64,000 nucleotides of DNA from the NCBI GenBank assembly GCA_026003395.1, contig BPHE01000006.1, positions 61,958 to 125,957 on the forward strand, written 5' to 3'. The translations under genes were made by a program, and so were the position numbers. Shown here in pieces: positions 33,617 to 45,024 of the stretch. A model generated the notes under the pieces. That model was not told the DNA's origin, ran no database searches, and saw only the letters and a program-made list of their open reading frames with translations. This stretch comes from Vicingaceae bacterium (lineage in GTDB: Bacteria > Bacteroidota > Bacteroidia > Flavobacteriales_E > Vicingaceae). Position 1 is the stretch's first letter. Each line of letters starts with the position of its first letter.

Positions 33617-34570
33617 ATGCATGTTACAGAAGTATTAAAAAACGCCCGAAAAACTTTATTTTCATTTGAAATACTTCCTCCTTTAAAAGGAAAAAGCATA
33701 CAATCTTTGTATGAAAGCATAGATCCATTGCTTGAATTTAAACCCGCATTTATAAATGTCACATACCATCGGGAAGAATATGTTTACAAAAAAAGGGAAA
33801 AAGGCTACCTCGAAAAAATTGCCATTCGCAAACGTCCGGGAACTGTAGGAATATGCGCTGCCATTCAATACAAATACAATATCATCACCGTGCCTCATCT
33901 TATCTGCGGAGGATTTACAAGGGAAGAAACCGAAAACGCATTGATCGACCTGCATTTTTTAGGTATAGACAATGTGTTGGCATTAAGAGGCGATCCTATT
34001 AAAACCGAAACCGTTTTTCATCCCGAACCCGGCGGCAACGCGTATGCCATTGACCTTGTCAAACAAATCAATGCCATGAACAAAGGAAAATATCTCGATG
34101 AAGATATATCAAATCCTGAACCAACCAATTTTTGCATTGGAGTAGCCGGTTATCCGGAGAAACATTTTGAAGCCCCAAACATGGAATTAGATCTTTGGCA
34201 TCTTAAAAATAAAGTTGATGCCGGGGCACAGTATATTGTCACCCAACTTTTTTTTGACAATAAAGTATTTTTTGATTTTGTGGACAAATGTAGACAAATA
34301 GGCATCAGTGTTCCTATTATTCCGGGAATAAAACCCATCACTAAAATGCAACATTTGCAGTTTATGCCCAAATTTTTTCATGTAAACCTGCCTCAAGAAT
34401 TGGTGAGAGAAGTTTTGAAATGCAAAAACGACAAAGAAGTGAAACAAGTTGGAATAGAATGGGGCATCCATCAATCAAAAGAACTTATTGAAAAAGGCGT
34501 TCCATGCATTCATTATTATACCATGGGCAGGTCAGAGAGTGTTAAAGAAATTGCCAAATCTGTTTTTTAA
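33617..34570 (+). CDS. metF: 5,10-methylenetetrahydrofolate reductase
   Basis: The 317-residue TIM-barrel flavoprotein has FSFEILPPLKGKSIQSLY near residue 17 (catalytic Glu), FINVTYHREE near 45, IPHLICGG-like TVPHLICGGFTREE near 95, LGIDNVLALRGDP near 115 and PNMELDLWHLKNKVDAGAQY near 190, all typical of MetF. It makes 5-methyl-THF for methionine synthesis, using FAD and NAD(P)H. The frame is open to a TTG at 33599, but the ATG at 33617 gives the natural start. The closeness of the start to the preceding terminator means its promoter overlaps or precedes that hairpin, or that read-through is used. Its TAA overlaps the rnhA ATG by one base. Confidence 0.92.
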   Translation: MHVTEVLKNARKTLFSFEILPPLKGKSIQSLYESIDPLLEFKPAFINVTYHREEYVYKKREKGYLEKIAIRKRPGTVGICAAIQYKYNIITVPHLICGGFTREETENALIDLHFLGIDNVLALRGDPIKTETVFHPEPGGNAYAIDLVKQINAMNKGKYLDEDISNPEPTNFCIGVAGYPEKHFEAPNMELDLWHLKNKVDAGAQYIVTQLFFDNKVFFDFVDKCRQIGISVPIIPGIKPITKMQHLQFMPKFFHVNLPQELVREVLKCKNDKEVKQVGIEWGIHQSKELIEKGVPCIHYYTMGRSESVKEIAKSVF

Positions 34571-35040
34571 TGATCAAGATACTGCCAAAAGTAGAGATCT
34601 ATACCGACGGAGCTTCCAGAGGAAATCCGGGGCCGGGTGGATATGCCGCAATCCTGAAATTTGGCGATAAAATCAAAGAAATATCAAGGGGCTTCAGATT
34701 AACCACCAATAACCGTATGGAGCTAATGGCCATCATAGAAGCTCTTAAACAATTGAAAGTCCCATGTAATGTTACAGTTTATACCGATTCTCAATATGTG
34801 GCCAACTCAATAGAAAAAGGGTGGGTTTTTAATTGGGTGAAAAAAAATTTTAAGGGGAAATCCAATGCGGATTTATGGAAAGAATTTTTGGAACTTTACA
34901 AAATACACAAAATAAGCATTGTCTGGATTAAAGGGCACAATGGACATATTTACAACGAACGTTGCGACAAATTGGCTGTTGAAGCTGCGAAAAAAAATCC
35001 TTCTTCTATCGACTTCGGATATGAAAAAAACTTAAATTGA
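34570..35040 (+). CDS. rnhA: Ribonuclease HI
   Basis: The 156-residue protein has all RNase HI catalytic residues in context: EIYTDGASRGNPGPGGYAA (first Asp), NNRMELMAIIEAL (Glu), VTVYTDSQYVANSI (Asp), and the final Asp in CDKLAVEAAKK. GWVFNWVKKNFKGKSNADLW is the basic handle. It cuts the RNA strand of RNA/DNA hybrids. It is coupled to metF through a TAATG junction. Confidence 0.94.
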   Translation: MIKILPKVEIYTDGASRGNPGPGGYAAILKFGDKIKEISRGFRLTTNNRMELMAIIEALKQLKVPCNVTVYTDSQYVANSIEKGWVFNWVKKNFKGKSNADLWKEFLELYKIHKISIVWIKGHNGHIYNERCDKLAVEAAKKNPSSIDFGYEKNLN

Positions 35041-35089
35041 AAAAACTTACCGAGAATTTTTATAGTTTAGAAATAAAAGCATAGATTTA

Positions 35090-35665
35090 TTAAAAATTAT
35101 CGATCGAACGTTTGGTATTATCTCTGATATAAAACTCTATTTCCTTCATATCTTGCAATTTATCCAATTCTCCAAGCAAATCTTTTCTAAGATAGATGGT
35201 CAATTTTGAAAGTTGAGTTGAAATTTCATCTGCATCTTGTTGAGATATTTTATTATCATGTAACAAAAATGCCATGTTGATCAAAAATTCGTTGTATGCT
35301 TTTAACACATCCAATGAAGCGACAATGGCAAGCTTATGAGTAATAAATTCGAGGTGTTTTAAATCTGTTGCGTCGAGTTTTTCTTTTGTTGTATATTCTT
35401 CCAAAACATTAATAATCTCTCTATATAGTTCTGCTTTTAAGTCAAGATATTTAGAAGTTTGTTCTTTGGAAAGTTCGAGTTCTGTTTGTTTGTTAATAAG
35501 CAGTGCGGTAATGACAACGGTAGCCAATGTGCCCATCACGATTAATATAAATTCTTGCACAAAAGGCAAGGCATCTGTTTTTTCATAACCATATCGCAAA
35601 AAGAAATATCCGGTGATAAAAATTATGATGGAAAGTAAGCCAAACAAGTATTTCTCTTTAATCAT
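35090..35665 (-). CDS. Unknown membrane-anchored coiled-coil protein
   Basis: The 191-residue product has two membrane spans near residues 8-25 (FGLLSIIIFITGYFFL) and 38-57 (FILIVMGTLATVVITALL), then a mostly helical cytoplasmic region of about 130 residues rich in Lys, Glu and Leu (QTELELSKEQTSKYLDLKAEL). I recognise no family. It is a single gene convergent with rnhA. The ATG at 35665 is chosen over the TTG at 35683. A sensor, scaffold or partner-binding role would be guesswork. Confidence 0.6.
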   Translation of the reverse strand: MIKEKYLFGLLSIIIFITGYFFLRYGYEKTDALPFVQEFILIVMGTLATVVITALLINKQTELELSKEQTSKYLDLKAELYREIINVLEEYTTKEKLDATDLKHLEFITHKLAIVASLDVLKAYNEFLINMAFLLHDNKISQQDADEISTQLSKLTIYLRKDLLGELDKLQDMKEIEFYIRDNTKRSIDNF

Positions 35666-35812
35666 ATGATAAATTTTAAGCAAATAAACGAGATTTACAT
35701 CTAACCTGTCATAAAAACAATCATTTTTTTAACTTATTGAATTCAATGAGATTTCTTTTGATATTTGATAATTCGATTTAAATGAATATTTTTGAATATC
35801 AACAATAAAAAA

Positions 35813-36865
35813 ATGAATAAGTTATATTTTCTTACATTGATGATTTTATTTTATTCCTTAAATGGTCAAGACACCTGTATTTTATATGGTCCTTTTTATT
35901 TGAATATGCAACAACCTCATTCTTATTTTAATTTTACATTTGTATCTGCAACTGACACGATAACATTAAAAAACTTCTTAAATCAAGCCAAGCAAAACAA
36001 CTATTATGTTGCTTTGAATTTGACCGGTTCAAGGCAAAACTTTCAAGGACCAAATAATGAATTTGATTTAAACAAATTTAAACAGTTATTGAACAAGTTT
36101 GCAAATTTTGATTTCTCTCCTTATTACAACAGAATAATATGTCATCTTCTCTTTGATGAACCGCATGATCCATCTAATTGGGGAGGCACCACAGTGGCTT
36201 TTTCAACCATTGATTCGGCTGCTGCTTACAGCAAACTATTATTTCCGGCCTTGAAAACAGGTGTTGGAGCTCCTGCTACATGGTTAAGCCAATATGGAAC
36301 TTATCAATACCTCGACTATTGTAAACCTCAATACAGCGTCAACAAAGGAAATATTCAACAATTTATTCAATCCAACGACAGCGCAGCAATAGCAACAAAT
36401 CTCAAATTAATTTACAGCATAAACGTATTATCGGGCTGGTATCAGCAACAAAGCATACCTCCTCAAAACTTATTTGAACTGTCCATTGACATTCTAAGTG
36501 ATTCTCTTTGCAAAGGTTTATTGTATTGGAAATATGACAGCAGTTATTTTGAGGACCCACAAACAAAAGGGAAATGTGCCGCTATCAAGGATTCTTTATG
36601 TAAGACCACGTATTTAAACGAGTACCAATTAAATTCTCCTGACGTGTGGCCAAATCCTTTTACCGAAAAAATATGTCTTGAATCTGCGATAAATTTCCTG
36701 CCTGCAAATGTTTCAATATATGATCTTGCAGGAAAATGTGTTTTTGAAACCAAAATCTATAACCCAACGGAATGTTTATCATTGGATTTTTTACCACATG
36801 GTATTTACATACTGAAATTTAAAAATGAATTTGGAAGTCGTTTAAAAAAAATCGTCAAAAATTAA
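35813..36865 (+). CDS. Secreted protein with T9SS type A sorting domain
   Basis: The 350-residue protein starts MNKLYFLTLMILFYSLNGQD (signal peptide ending LNGQ) and ends with a type A sorting domain: VWPNPFTEKICLES, VSIYDLAGKCVFET, LPHGIYILKFKNEFGSR. The middle (residues 30-270) has alternating strand and helix pattern with YVALNLTGSRQNFQG and IICHLLFDEPHDPSNW; the latter places acidic residues at a strand end as in TIM-barrel hydrolases, but I cannot assign a family. The ATG at 35813 is preferred to the TTG at 35792. Probably a secreted or surface-bound enzyme of unknown substrate. Confidence 0.75.
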   Translation: MNKLYFLTLMILFYSLNGQDTCILYGPFYLNMQQPHSYFNFTFVSATDTITLKNFLNQAKQNNYYVALNLTGSRQNFQGPNNEFDLNKFKQLLNKFANFDFSPYYNRIICHLLFDEPHDPSNWGGTTVAFSTIDSAAAYSKLLFPALKTGVGAPATWLSQYGTYQYLDYCKPQYSVNKGNIQQFIQSNDSAAIATNLKLIYSINVLSGWYQQQSIPPQNLFELSIDILSDSLCKGLLYWKYDSSYFEDPQTKGKCAAIKDSLCKTTYLNEYQLNSPDVWPNPFTEKICLESAINFLPANVSIYDLAGKCVFETKIYNPTECLSLDFLPHGIYILKFKNEFGSRLKKIVKN

Positions 36866-36990
36866 CATCAATAACCCTAGTTAATTGAGGAATTTTATTA
36901 TTTGCATCATGCAACCAATTGTTTAAAAATGGTTTCAGGAATGATGCGATTTCCCGGGATTTCTTATGAATTGAATCCGGTAATCTATTT

Positions 36991-38181
36991 CTATTCCAAG
37001 ATTGCAGCCACTCCGGGCAAAACTTTTCCTTCTAAATATTCCAGCATGGCTCCCCCTCCGGTAGATACATAACTCATCTTTTCGGCAAGACCAAAACGAT
37101 TGACAGCAGCTACGGAATCGCCACCGCCAATCAAAGTGAATGCCCCATTATCGGTAGCTTTGGCAAGAATTTTGGCTATTTCTTGAGTTCCATATGAAAA
37201 ATTTTCAAATTCAAATACACCCATCGGCCCATTCCAAAGAATACTCTTGCAAGACATGATCACTTCTTCAAACTTCCTCACACTCTCCGGACCGATATCC
37301 ATACCCATTTCATTTTCAGGTATATCATTGATATTACGTAAATGTTTAGGGCTATCATTGCTGAATTGTTGGGCTGTGTAAGTATCAACCGGCAGGTGTA
37401 TTCCCGTATTGTTTCTATGGGCATTTTCCATCAATTTTTTGGTATAATCAATAAAATCTTTCTCGACCAAAGAGTTTCCTACCTTCCCACCTAATGCTTC
37501 AATAAATGTATAACACATTCCACCTCCGATAATAAAATGATTTACCCGGCTCATCAAATTTTCAATAACTTGAATTTTGGTAGAGACCTTTGCCCCTCCC
37601 AAGATTGCCAACACCGGTTTGTCCGCATTGTTTAAAAATTTCTCAAGCATCTCGATTTCTTTTGCCATTAAGTATCCAAACATTTTATCATGGGGGAAAA
37701 AACGTGCTATAACCGTAGTTGTTGCATGTGCCCTATGGGCAGTTCCAAAGGCGTCATTTACATAACAATCGCCGAAAGAAGCCAAGCGTCTTGCAAAGCT
37801 TTCATTACCCTCGGTTTCATGTTTATAAAACCTTACATTTTCAAGCAACAAAACTTGACCCGGCTCAAGTTCTTTTGACATTCTGTCGGCTTCATCTCCA
37901 ATACAATCATGGGCAAACAAAACACTCATCCCCAAATTTTTTTCAATATCAGGAATGATGTGTTTTAAACTATACTTTTCTTCAGGACCATTTTTAGGAC
38001 GCCCCAGATGTGACATTAAAATCACACTTCCACCATCCGATAATATTTTTTTTATAGTAGGGATTGCCGATTTAATTCGAGTGTCATCCGTCACTTCATA
38101 TTTATCATTTAATGGTACATTAAAATCCACTCTAACCAATGCTTTTTTGTTCCTAAAATTGTATTGATCAATAGTTTTCAT
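36991..38181 (-). CDS. pgk: Phosphoglycerate kinase
   Basis: The 396-residue glycolytic enzyme has KALVRVDFNVPLNDKYEVTDDTRI at residue 13, ILMSHLGRPKNGPEEKY near 54, LLLENVRFYKHE near 110, FGTAHRAHATT near 145, VLAILGGAKVSTKI near 195 and FTLIGGGDSVAAVNRFG near 345 with a C-terminal STGGGAMLEYLEGK. It transfers phosphate between 1,3-bisphosphoglycerate and ADP. It is a single-gene unit convergent with the preceding secreted protein. Confidence 0.96.
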   Translation of the reverse strand: MKTIDQYNFRNKKALVRVDFNVPLNDKYEVTDDTRIKSAIPTIKKILSDGGSVILMSHLGRPKNGPEEKYSLKHIIPDIEKNLGMSVLFAHDCIGDEADRMSKELEPGQVLLLENVRFYKHETEGNESFARRLASFGDCYVNDAFGTAHRAHATTTVIARFFPHDKMFGYLMAKEIEMLEKFLNNADKPVLAILGGAKVSTKIQVIENLMSRVNHFIIGGGMCYTFIEALGGKVGNSLVEKDFIDYTKKLMENAHRNNTGIHLPVDTYTAQQFSNDSPKHLRNINDIPENEMGMDIGPESVRKFEEVIMSCKSILWNGPMGVFEFENFSYGTQEIAKILAKATDNGAFTLIGGGDSVAAVNRFGLAEKMSYVSTGGGAMLEYLEGKVLPGVAAILE

Positions 38182-38240
38182 ATTTTTTTTATTTTTTGTT
38201 CATTAAGGCAACAAAATTAAAATAATTTCCGGGCAATATA

Positions 38241-38864
38241 TTATTGATGAAGGCCTTTGCCTTGCATTATTTTAGGAATACATTGTTCTATCCGCTTAAT
38301 TTTTGTTTCTATCTTTTTGGCGGATTGAAAGTATAGTAAATATCCTCTTTTCTTGCCTTGAGTCAAATTTTCAAAGGCCTTTTTTAACTCCGGCATTTCG
38401 TCAAATTTGCGTGTCAGCTCTTCCGGTATCTCAGGCAGAACAGCATCTTTTGGAAGTTTTTTTCCTTTTTTTACTAACTCAATGGATTGATTGACCCATT
38501 TTCCGATGTTTTCACTCAATTGAGCCACATTAGAGTTATGATTTATTTTCAATATTCGCATATGTCGGGTATTTTCTCCGGCTTTTTCCAGTATTTTTTC
38601 GTTATCCTCCAATGCCGAACCAAAAAATAAACTTAATGACACATAATTTTTAAATGCAGCGAGCATCACTATGTTCTTTCCATGGAAAGTAAATACAGGC
38701 ACACCCCATTTAATTTCTTCCTTCAATTCATAATTACTCAATACTTTTCTAATTTCAAGCAGTTTATCTTTCCAAACCTTCACTTTACATTCAGTCGTAG
38801 CATATTTTTTACATCTTCCACAACCATTCTCATAATATTCATCAGGGTTTTCTGATTTAATCAT
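38241..38864 (-). CDS. YdeI/OmpD-associated family protein with DUF1801 domain
   Basis: The 207-residue cytoplasmic protein has a DUF1801 region (WGVPVFTFHGKNIVMLAAFKNYVSLSLFF near residues 53-82) and a C-terminal YdeI-like segment (PEELTRKFDEMPELKKAFENL, GKKRGYLLYFQSAKKIETKIKRIEQC). An N-terminal Cys cluster (NGCGRCKKYATTEC) might bind metal. Members in other bacteria have been linked to bacteriocin or antimicrobial protection, but the mechanism is unclear. It is a monocistronic gene 60 bp upstream of pgk on the same strand. Confidence 0.72.
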   Translation of the reverse strand: MIKSENPDEYYENGCGRCKKYATTECKVKVWKDKLLEIRKVLSNYELKEEIKWGVPVFTFHGKNIVMLAAFKNYVSLSLFFGSALEDNEKILEKAGENTRHMRILKINHNSNVAQLSENIGKWVNQSIELVKKGKKLPKDAVLPEIPEELTRKFDEMPELKKAFENLTQGKKRGYLLYFQSAKKIETKIKRIEQCIPKIMQGKGLHQ

Positions 38865-38977
38865 ACTTTCAAAAATTGTTTTGCCAAAATAAATGAATTT
38901 ATCATTCCAAACATCTTTTCTAAGAATTCTTGCAATATAATTTTAATATTCATAAAATCACTTTTTTACATAAACGG

Positions 38978-39010
38978 TTTGTATGTTCTATTAAGCGGTT
39001 GTTAATTTTG
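38978..39010 (+). promoter_or_regulatory. Bacteroidota-type promoter for the M43 protease gene
   Basis: TTTG at 38978-38981 and TAATTTTG at 39003-39010 are separated by 21 bp, a full match to TTTG-N19-21-TAnnTTTG. The start codon of the protease gene lies at 39037, consistent with a leader of about 20 bases. Confidence 0.65.
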
Positions 39011-39036
39011 TAACAAAATTTAATAAATTATATTTT

Positions 39037-42000
39037 ATGAAAAAAATAAATCTTTTTCTTTCAGTCATATTAATTATGGCTCTCCAATTGGTTTGGGGGC
39101 AAAATAGACAAGTAGGAAATATAAAAATCATTAAACACAATCATCAAGGTGCTTCCTTTTTTATACCCCAAACACGCACATGCGGTACAATGGAGGCAGA
39201 TGCCGAATTGAGAAAGAAATACCCGGAATTAGGCACATTGGATGAATTTGAACAATGGTTGGCCCCTTTGGTTCAGCAATACAAACAAAACATTGCCAAT
39301 GGCACCCAACCGGAAGTTGTATATACCATTCCGGTGATTATTCATATTATTCATAATAGTAACGAGTCAGTGGGAACGGGTAGGAACATTAGTTATAATC
39401 ATGCCATTTCGCAGATAGATGTTTTAAATGAAGATTTTCGCCGTATGAACGCCGATACGGTTAACACTCCCGGTCCATTCAAAGCCGTCGCTGCCGACTG
39501 CGAAATAAATTTTTGCCCTGCTGTCGTAGACCCCAATGGAGTGCCTTTAGCCGAACCGGGTGTTCATCGTGTAAATGCTGCAACTCTCGCCAATGTTGGA
39601 AATACTACAACCGGTTATTCTACCTCAACTATTGATAATTATATTAAACCGGCTACCATTTGGGACCCAAACAGCTATATGAACATTTGGGTTTGCCAAC
39701 TTCAAGGAGGTTTGTTGGGGTATGCCCAATTTCCCAACAGTTCCGGTCTTCCCGGATTAAATACCAATAATGGTGCCGCCAACACTGATGGTGTCGTGAT
39801 AGGTTATCAATATTTTGGACGCTATCCTGCCAATCCATACAACAATAACTTTAATCTTGGCCGAACAGCGACACATGAGGTAGGTCACTGGGTCGGATTA
39901 CGCCATATTTGGGGTGATGCCAATTGCGGAAATGACTACTGCAACGACACTCCTACGCAATCCAATGCCACCAGTGGCTGTCCTAATTATCCTTATTCTG
40001 CAGGTTGTTCAGGTGCGCCCAACCCTCCCGGAAGAATGTTTCAAAATTACATGGATTATTCTAATGATGCCTGTATGAATCTTTTCACATTGGACCAAAA
40101 AGCCAGAATGATGGCAGTTATGCAAAATTCTCCCAGACGTAACACTTTAAATGCGGCTTCAGCCACCAAATGTGCCGCACCTGTACCTGTAGCCAATTTC
40201 ACAGCCAACCCAACAACAGGTTGTGTTGGTACAACAGTGCAATTTACCGACTTGTCCACCAATAATCCCACCAGCTGGCAATGGTCATTCCCGGGTGGCA
40301 CTCCTTCGTCTTCAACCGCTCAAAATCCTTCTGTCACATATAACTCTGCCGGCACATACAATGTTACACTTATTGCATGTAATGCCAATGGTTGTGATAC
40401 TCTCACCCAAACAGCATACATAAATATTCAATCAGGTCAACCTTTACCTTTGACGGAAGGTTTTCAAGGCACTCAGTTTTTACCTCCGGGTTGGAGTGCT
40501 TTTAATGGCAATCCAACTTCTGTATATTGGGTGCACAATACTTCTGTTGGAGGTTTTGGACAAAGCAACAAATGTGCCCAATTTGACAATTACAATAATA
40601 ACACCAATGGTGCATACGATGAAATGCGAACTCCTGTTCTTAATTTGACGGGCTTACAAACTTGCACCCTTACTTTTGATGTCGCCTATGCAAGATATGA
40701 CAATACATATTTTGATGCCTTGGAAGTACTTGCAAGCAACAATTGCGGACAATCGTTCACGCAAGTATATTATAAATCAGGTTCTACTCTTGCCACTGCA
40801 CCTGACAATACCAATGCATTTGTACCCACATCCACCCAGTGGAGAAAAGATACTGTAATATTAAATGCATACGCAGGTCAATCTGCCGTTATGATTGCAT
40901 TTAGAAATATTGGTGGTTGGGGTAACAATTTATACATTGATAATATCAATATTACCGGAACCACTCCACCTTCAGGATCTCCACCGGTGGCTCAAATTAA
41001 TGCCTCAACCAATACAATTTGCGCAGGACAATATGTAACATTCAGCGATCAATCACTCAACAATCCTACTTCCTGGCAATGGACTTTTCCGGGTGGAACT
41101 CCTTCTTCTTCTACACTACAAAATCCCGGTAACATTTACTTCAATACACCCGGCACTTACGTTTGCACATTGCAAGTATCCAATCAATATGGTACAAATT
41201 CGACCACATATACCGTAACGGTCAATCCTAAACCCACAGCAACTGCAAGTAACAACGGACCGGTATGTGCGCAACAAACTATCCAATTAAGCGCTACAGG
41301 AGGTGGAACCTATTCTTGGAGCGGTCCTAATAATTTCAGCAGTACTCAACAAAACCCATCCATTCCAAATGCCAATGGTTCAAAAGCAGGTGTTTATCAA
41401 GTGATTGTAACAAACTCCTATGGATGTAAGGATACTGCTACTACACAAGTATTTGTTTTGGCTAATCCTAACGTTTCGGTTTCTCCTTCCAATCCAGCTA
41501 TTTGCAATGGATCTAGTGTAACTCTTACAGCTTCCGGTGCTCAAACATACACTTGGTCGCCATCAACAGGGTTAAGTAGTACAACCGGTTCTACCGTCAT
41601 CGCCTCCCCCGCCAATACAACCACCTACACTGTAACCGGAACTGGAAGCAACGGATGTTCAAAATCTGTAAATGTGACTGTTACGGTCAACACTCCACCT
41701 ACGCCGGGAATCACACAAAACGGTAATGTTTTGACTTGCACCGTTACAGCAAGTGCCTATCAATGGTATCTCAATGGTTCTCCTATTCCTGGAGCCACTT
41801 CTCAAAGCTACACAATCACTCAAAGTGGCAATTACAGTGTTCAAATAACTGATGCCAACGGCTGCACAGCCATGTCCAATACAATCTCTGCAACATACGT
41901 ACCCGGTCAGAATCCGCCTATTGCTCAATTTACATCCTCTGCCACTACAATTTGCGCAGGCGATTGCATTAATTTTACAGATCAATCCCAAAATTCACCC

Positions 42001-42078
42001 ACTTCATGGCAATGGACATTCCAGGGAGGTACTCCTTCAAGTTCTAATGTACAAAATCCCTACAAACATTTGTTTTAA
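39037..42078 (+). CDS. M43-type secreted metalloprotease with PKD repeats, main part (frameshifted near 42058)
   Basis: This 1013-residue frame has a signal peptide (MKKINLFLSVILIMALQLVWGQ), a propeptide, and a metalloprotease domain with TATHEVGHWVGLRHIWGD near residue 280 (HExxHxxGxxH zinc site) and FQNYMDYSNDACMNLF (Met-turn), as in cytophagalysin/pappalysin-like M43 enzymes. PKD domains (PTSWQWSFPGGTPSSST) recur at about residues 410, 680 and 990; a carbohydrate-binding-like region lies near 480-640 and Ig-like repeats near 730-970. It ends prematurely in KHLF within the third PKD copy. Removing one C from CCC at 42058-42060 restores the frame to a T9SS sorting domain ending at 42643. Confidence 0.85.
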   Translation: MKKINLFLSVILIMALQLVWGQNRQVGNIKIIKHNHQGASFFIPQTRTCGTMEADAELRKKYPELGTLDEFEQWLAPLVQQYKQNIANGTQPEVVYTIPVIIHIIHNSNESVGTGRNISYNHAISQIDVLNEDFRRMNADTVNTPGPFKAVAADCEINFCPAVVDPNGVPLAEPGVHRVNAATLANVGNTTTGYSTSTIDNYIKPATIWDPNSYMNIWVCQLQGGLLGYAQFPNSSGLPGLNTNNGAANTDGVVIGYQYFGRYPANPYNNNFNLGRTATHEVGHWVGLRHIWGDANCGNDYCNDTPTQSNATSGCPNYPYSAGCSGAPNPPGRMFQNYMDYSNDACMNLFTLDQKARMMAVMQNSPRRNTLNAASATKCAAPVPVANFTANPTTGCVGTTVQFTDLSTNNPTSWQWSFPGGTPSSSTAQNPSVTYNSAGTYNVTLIACNANGCDTLTQTAYINIQSGQPLPLTEGFQGTQFLPPGWSAFNGNPTSVYWVHNTSVGGFGQSNKCAQFDNYNNNTNGAYDEMRTPVLNLTGLQTCTLTFDVAYARYDNTYFDALEVLASNNCGQSFTQVYYKSGSTLATAPDNTNAFVPTSTQWRKDTVILNAYAGQSAVMIAFRNIGGWGNNLYIDNINITGTTPPSGSPPVAQINASTNTICAGQYVTFSDQSLNNPTSWQWTFPGGTPSSSTLQNPGNIYFNTPGTYVCTLQVSNQYGTNSTTYTVTVNPKPTATASNNGPVCAQQTIQLSATGGGTYSWSGPNNFSSTQQNPSIPNANGSKAGVYQVIVTNSYGCKDTATTQVFVLANPNVSVSPSNPAICNGSSVTLTASGAQTYTWSPSTGLSSTTGSTVIASPANTTTYTVTGTGSNGCSKSVNVTVTVNTPPTPGITQNGNVLTCTVTASAYQWYLNGSPIPGATSQSYTITQSGNYSVQITDANGCTAMSNTISATYVPGQNPPIAQFTSSATTICAGDCINFTDQSQNSPTSWQWTFQGGTPSSSNVQNPYKHLF

Positions 42079-42643
42079 TAATCCCGGAACATATACCGTA
42101 ACCTTAACTGCATCAAATCAAGCCGGTTCGAGCAGTTATAGTGCTACCATCACGGTCAACTCGGCTCCTACGCCGGGTATTTCTCAAAGCGGCAATGTCT
42201 TGACTTGTACTGTGACCGCTGCAGCATACCAATGGTATCTCAATGGGTCTCCAATACCCGGAGCTACCGGCCAAACTTACATAATCAGTCAATCAGGTGC
42301 CTACATGGTTGAAATTACAGACAACAACGGCTGCAAAGCAATGTCACCGGAATTCAACGCCACATACACCGGTCTTGATGACTTAACCGGAAATATCAAT
42401 GTTGAGCTCTATCCTAATCCTAACAACGGACAATTTTTATTAAACGTTCAAAATCTCCCTCAAGGCAATTATCACATTTATATCAACGATATGGTAGGTA
42501 AAATTGTCTACAATGAGACAAGAAATTTCTCATCCGGCAATTACATGATCGAAATTGACGCAAAAAACCTTGCCAATGGAATCTATTATTTAAATATTTC
42601 AAGTGATAAATGGAGCAAAACAATGAAGTTTCTTGTGCAATAA
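42056..42643 (+). CDS. M43-type metalloprotease, C-terminal part with T9SS type A sorting domain (frameshifted)
   Basis: The displaced end of the protease gene: the rest of the third PKD domain (NNPGTYTVTLTASNQAGSSS), an Ig-like repeat (GISQSGNVLTCTVTAAAYQWY) nearly identical to residues 888-930 of the main part, and a type A sorting domain (VELYPNPNNGQFLLNVQ, NDMVGKIVYNE, LANGIYYLNISSDKWSK). Its frame is open back to 41852 but has no real start. Without it the protease would be made but not recognised by T9SS. A strong terminator follows. Confidence 0.8.
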   Translation: MPTNICFNNPGTYTVTLTASNQAGSSSYSATITVNSAPTPGISQSGNVLTCTVTAAAYQWYLNGSPIPGATGQTYIISQSGAYMVEITDNNGCKAMSPEFNATYTGLDDLTGNINVELYPNPNNGQFLLNVQNLPQGNYHIYINDMVGKIVYNETRNFSSGNYMIEIDAKNLANGIYYLNISSDKWSKTMKFLVQ

Positions 42644-42666
42644 TTCTTGATAATTTTGCCAATAAT

Positions 42667-42695
42667 AAAAAACCCCGCTATTGCGGGGTTTTTTT
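42667..42695 (+). terminator. Rho-independent terminator
   Basis: AAAAAACCCCGC and GCGGGGTTTTTT form a 12-bp perfect stem with a TATT loop followed by T residues (42667-42695). It lies between the protease gene and convergent katG and can serve both. Confidence 0.9.
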
Positions 42696-42713
42696 ATTGA
42701 TGAACAAATAATT

Positions 42714-45024
<2,311 letters not shown>

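Noticed and set aside
36866..36990. TTGCATCATGCAA palindrome as a regulator site or terminator
   Set aside because: Stem of only six bases in a gap between convergent genes, without a T run or known operator match.
41852..42055. Upstream part of the 41852-42643 frame as real coding sequence
   Set aside because: It is the wrong frame over the protease Ig/PKD region; only the part from about 42056 continues the protease.
40261..42270. Repeated DNA blocks as a mobile element or CRISPR
   Set aside because: They correspond to PKD and Ig-like domain repeats in one protein frame, with normal codon-level divergence.
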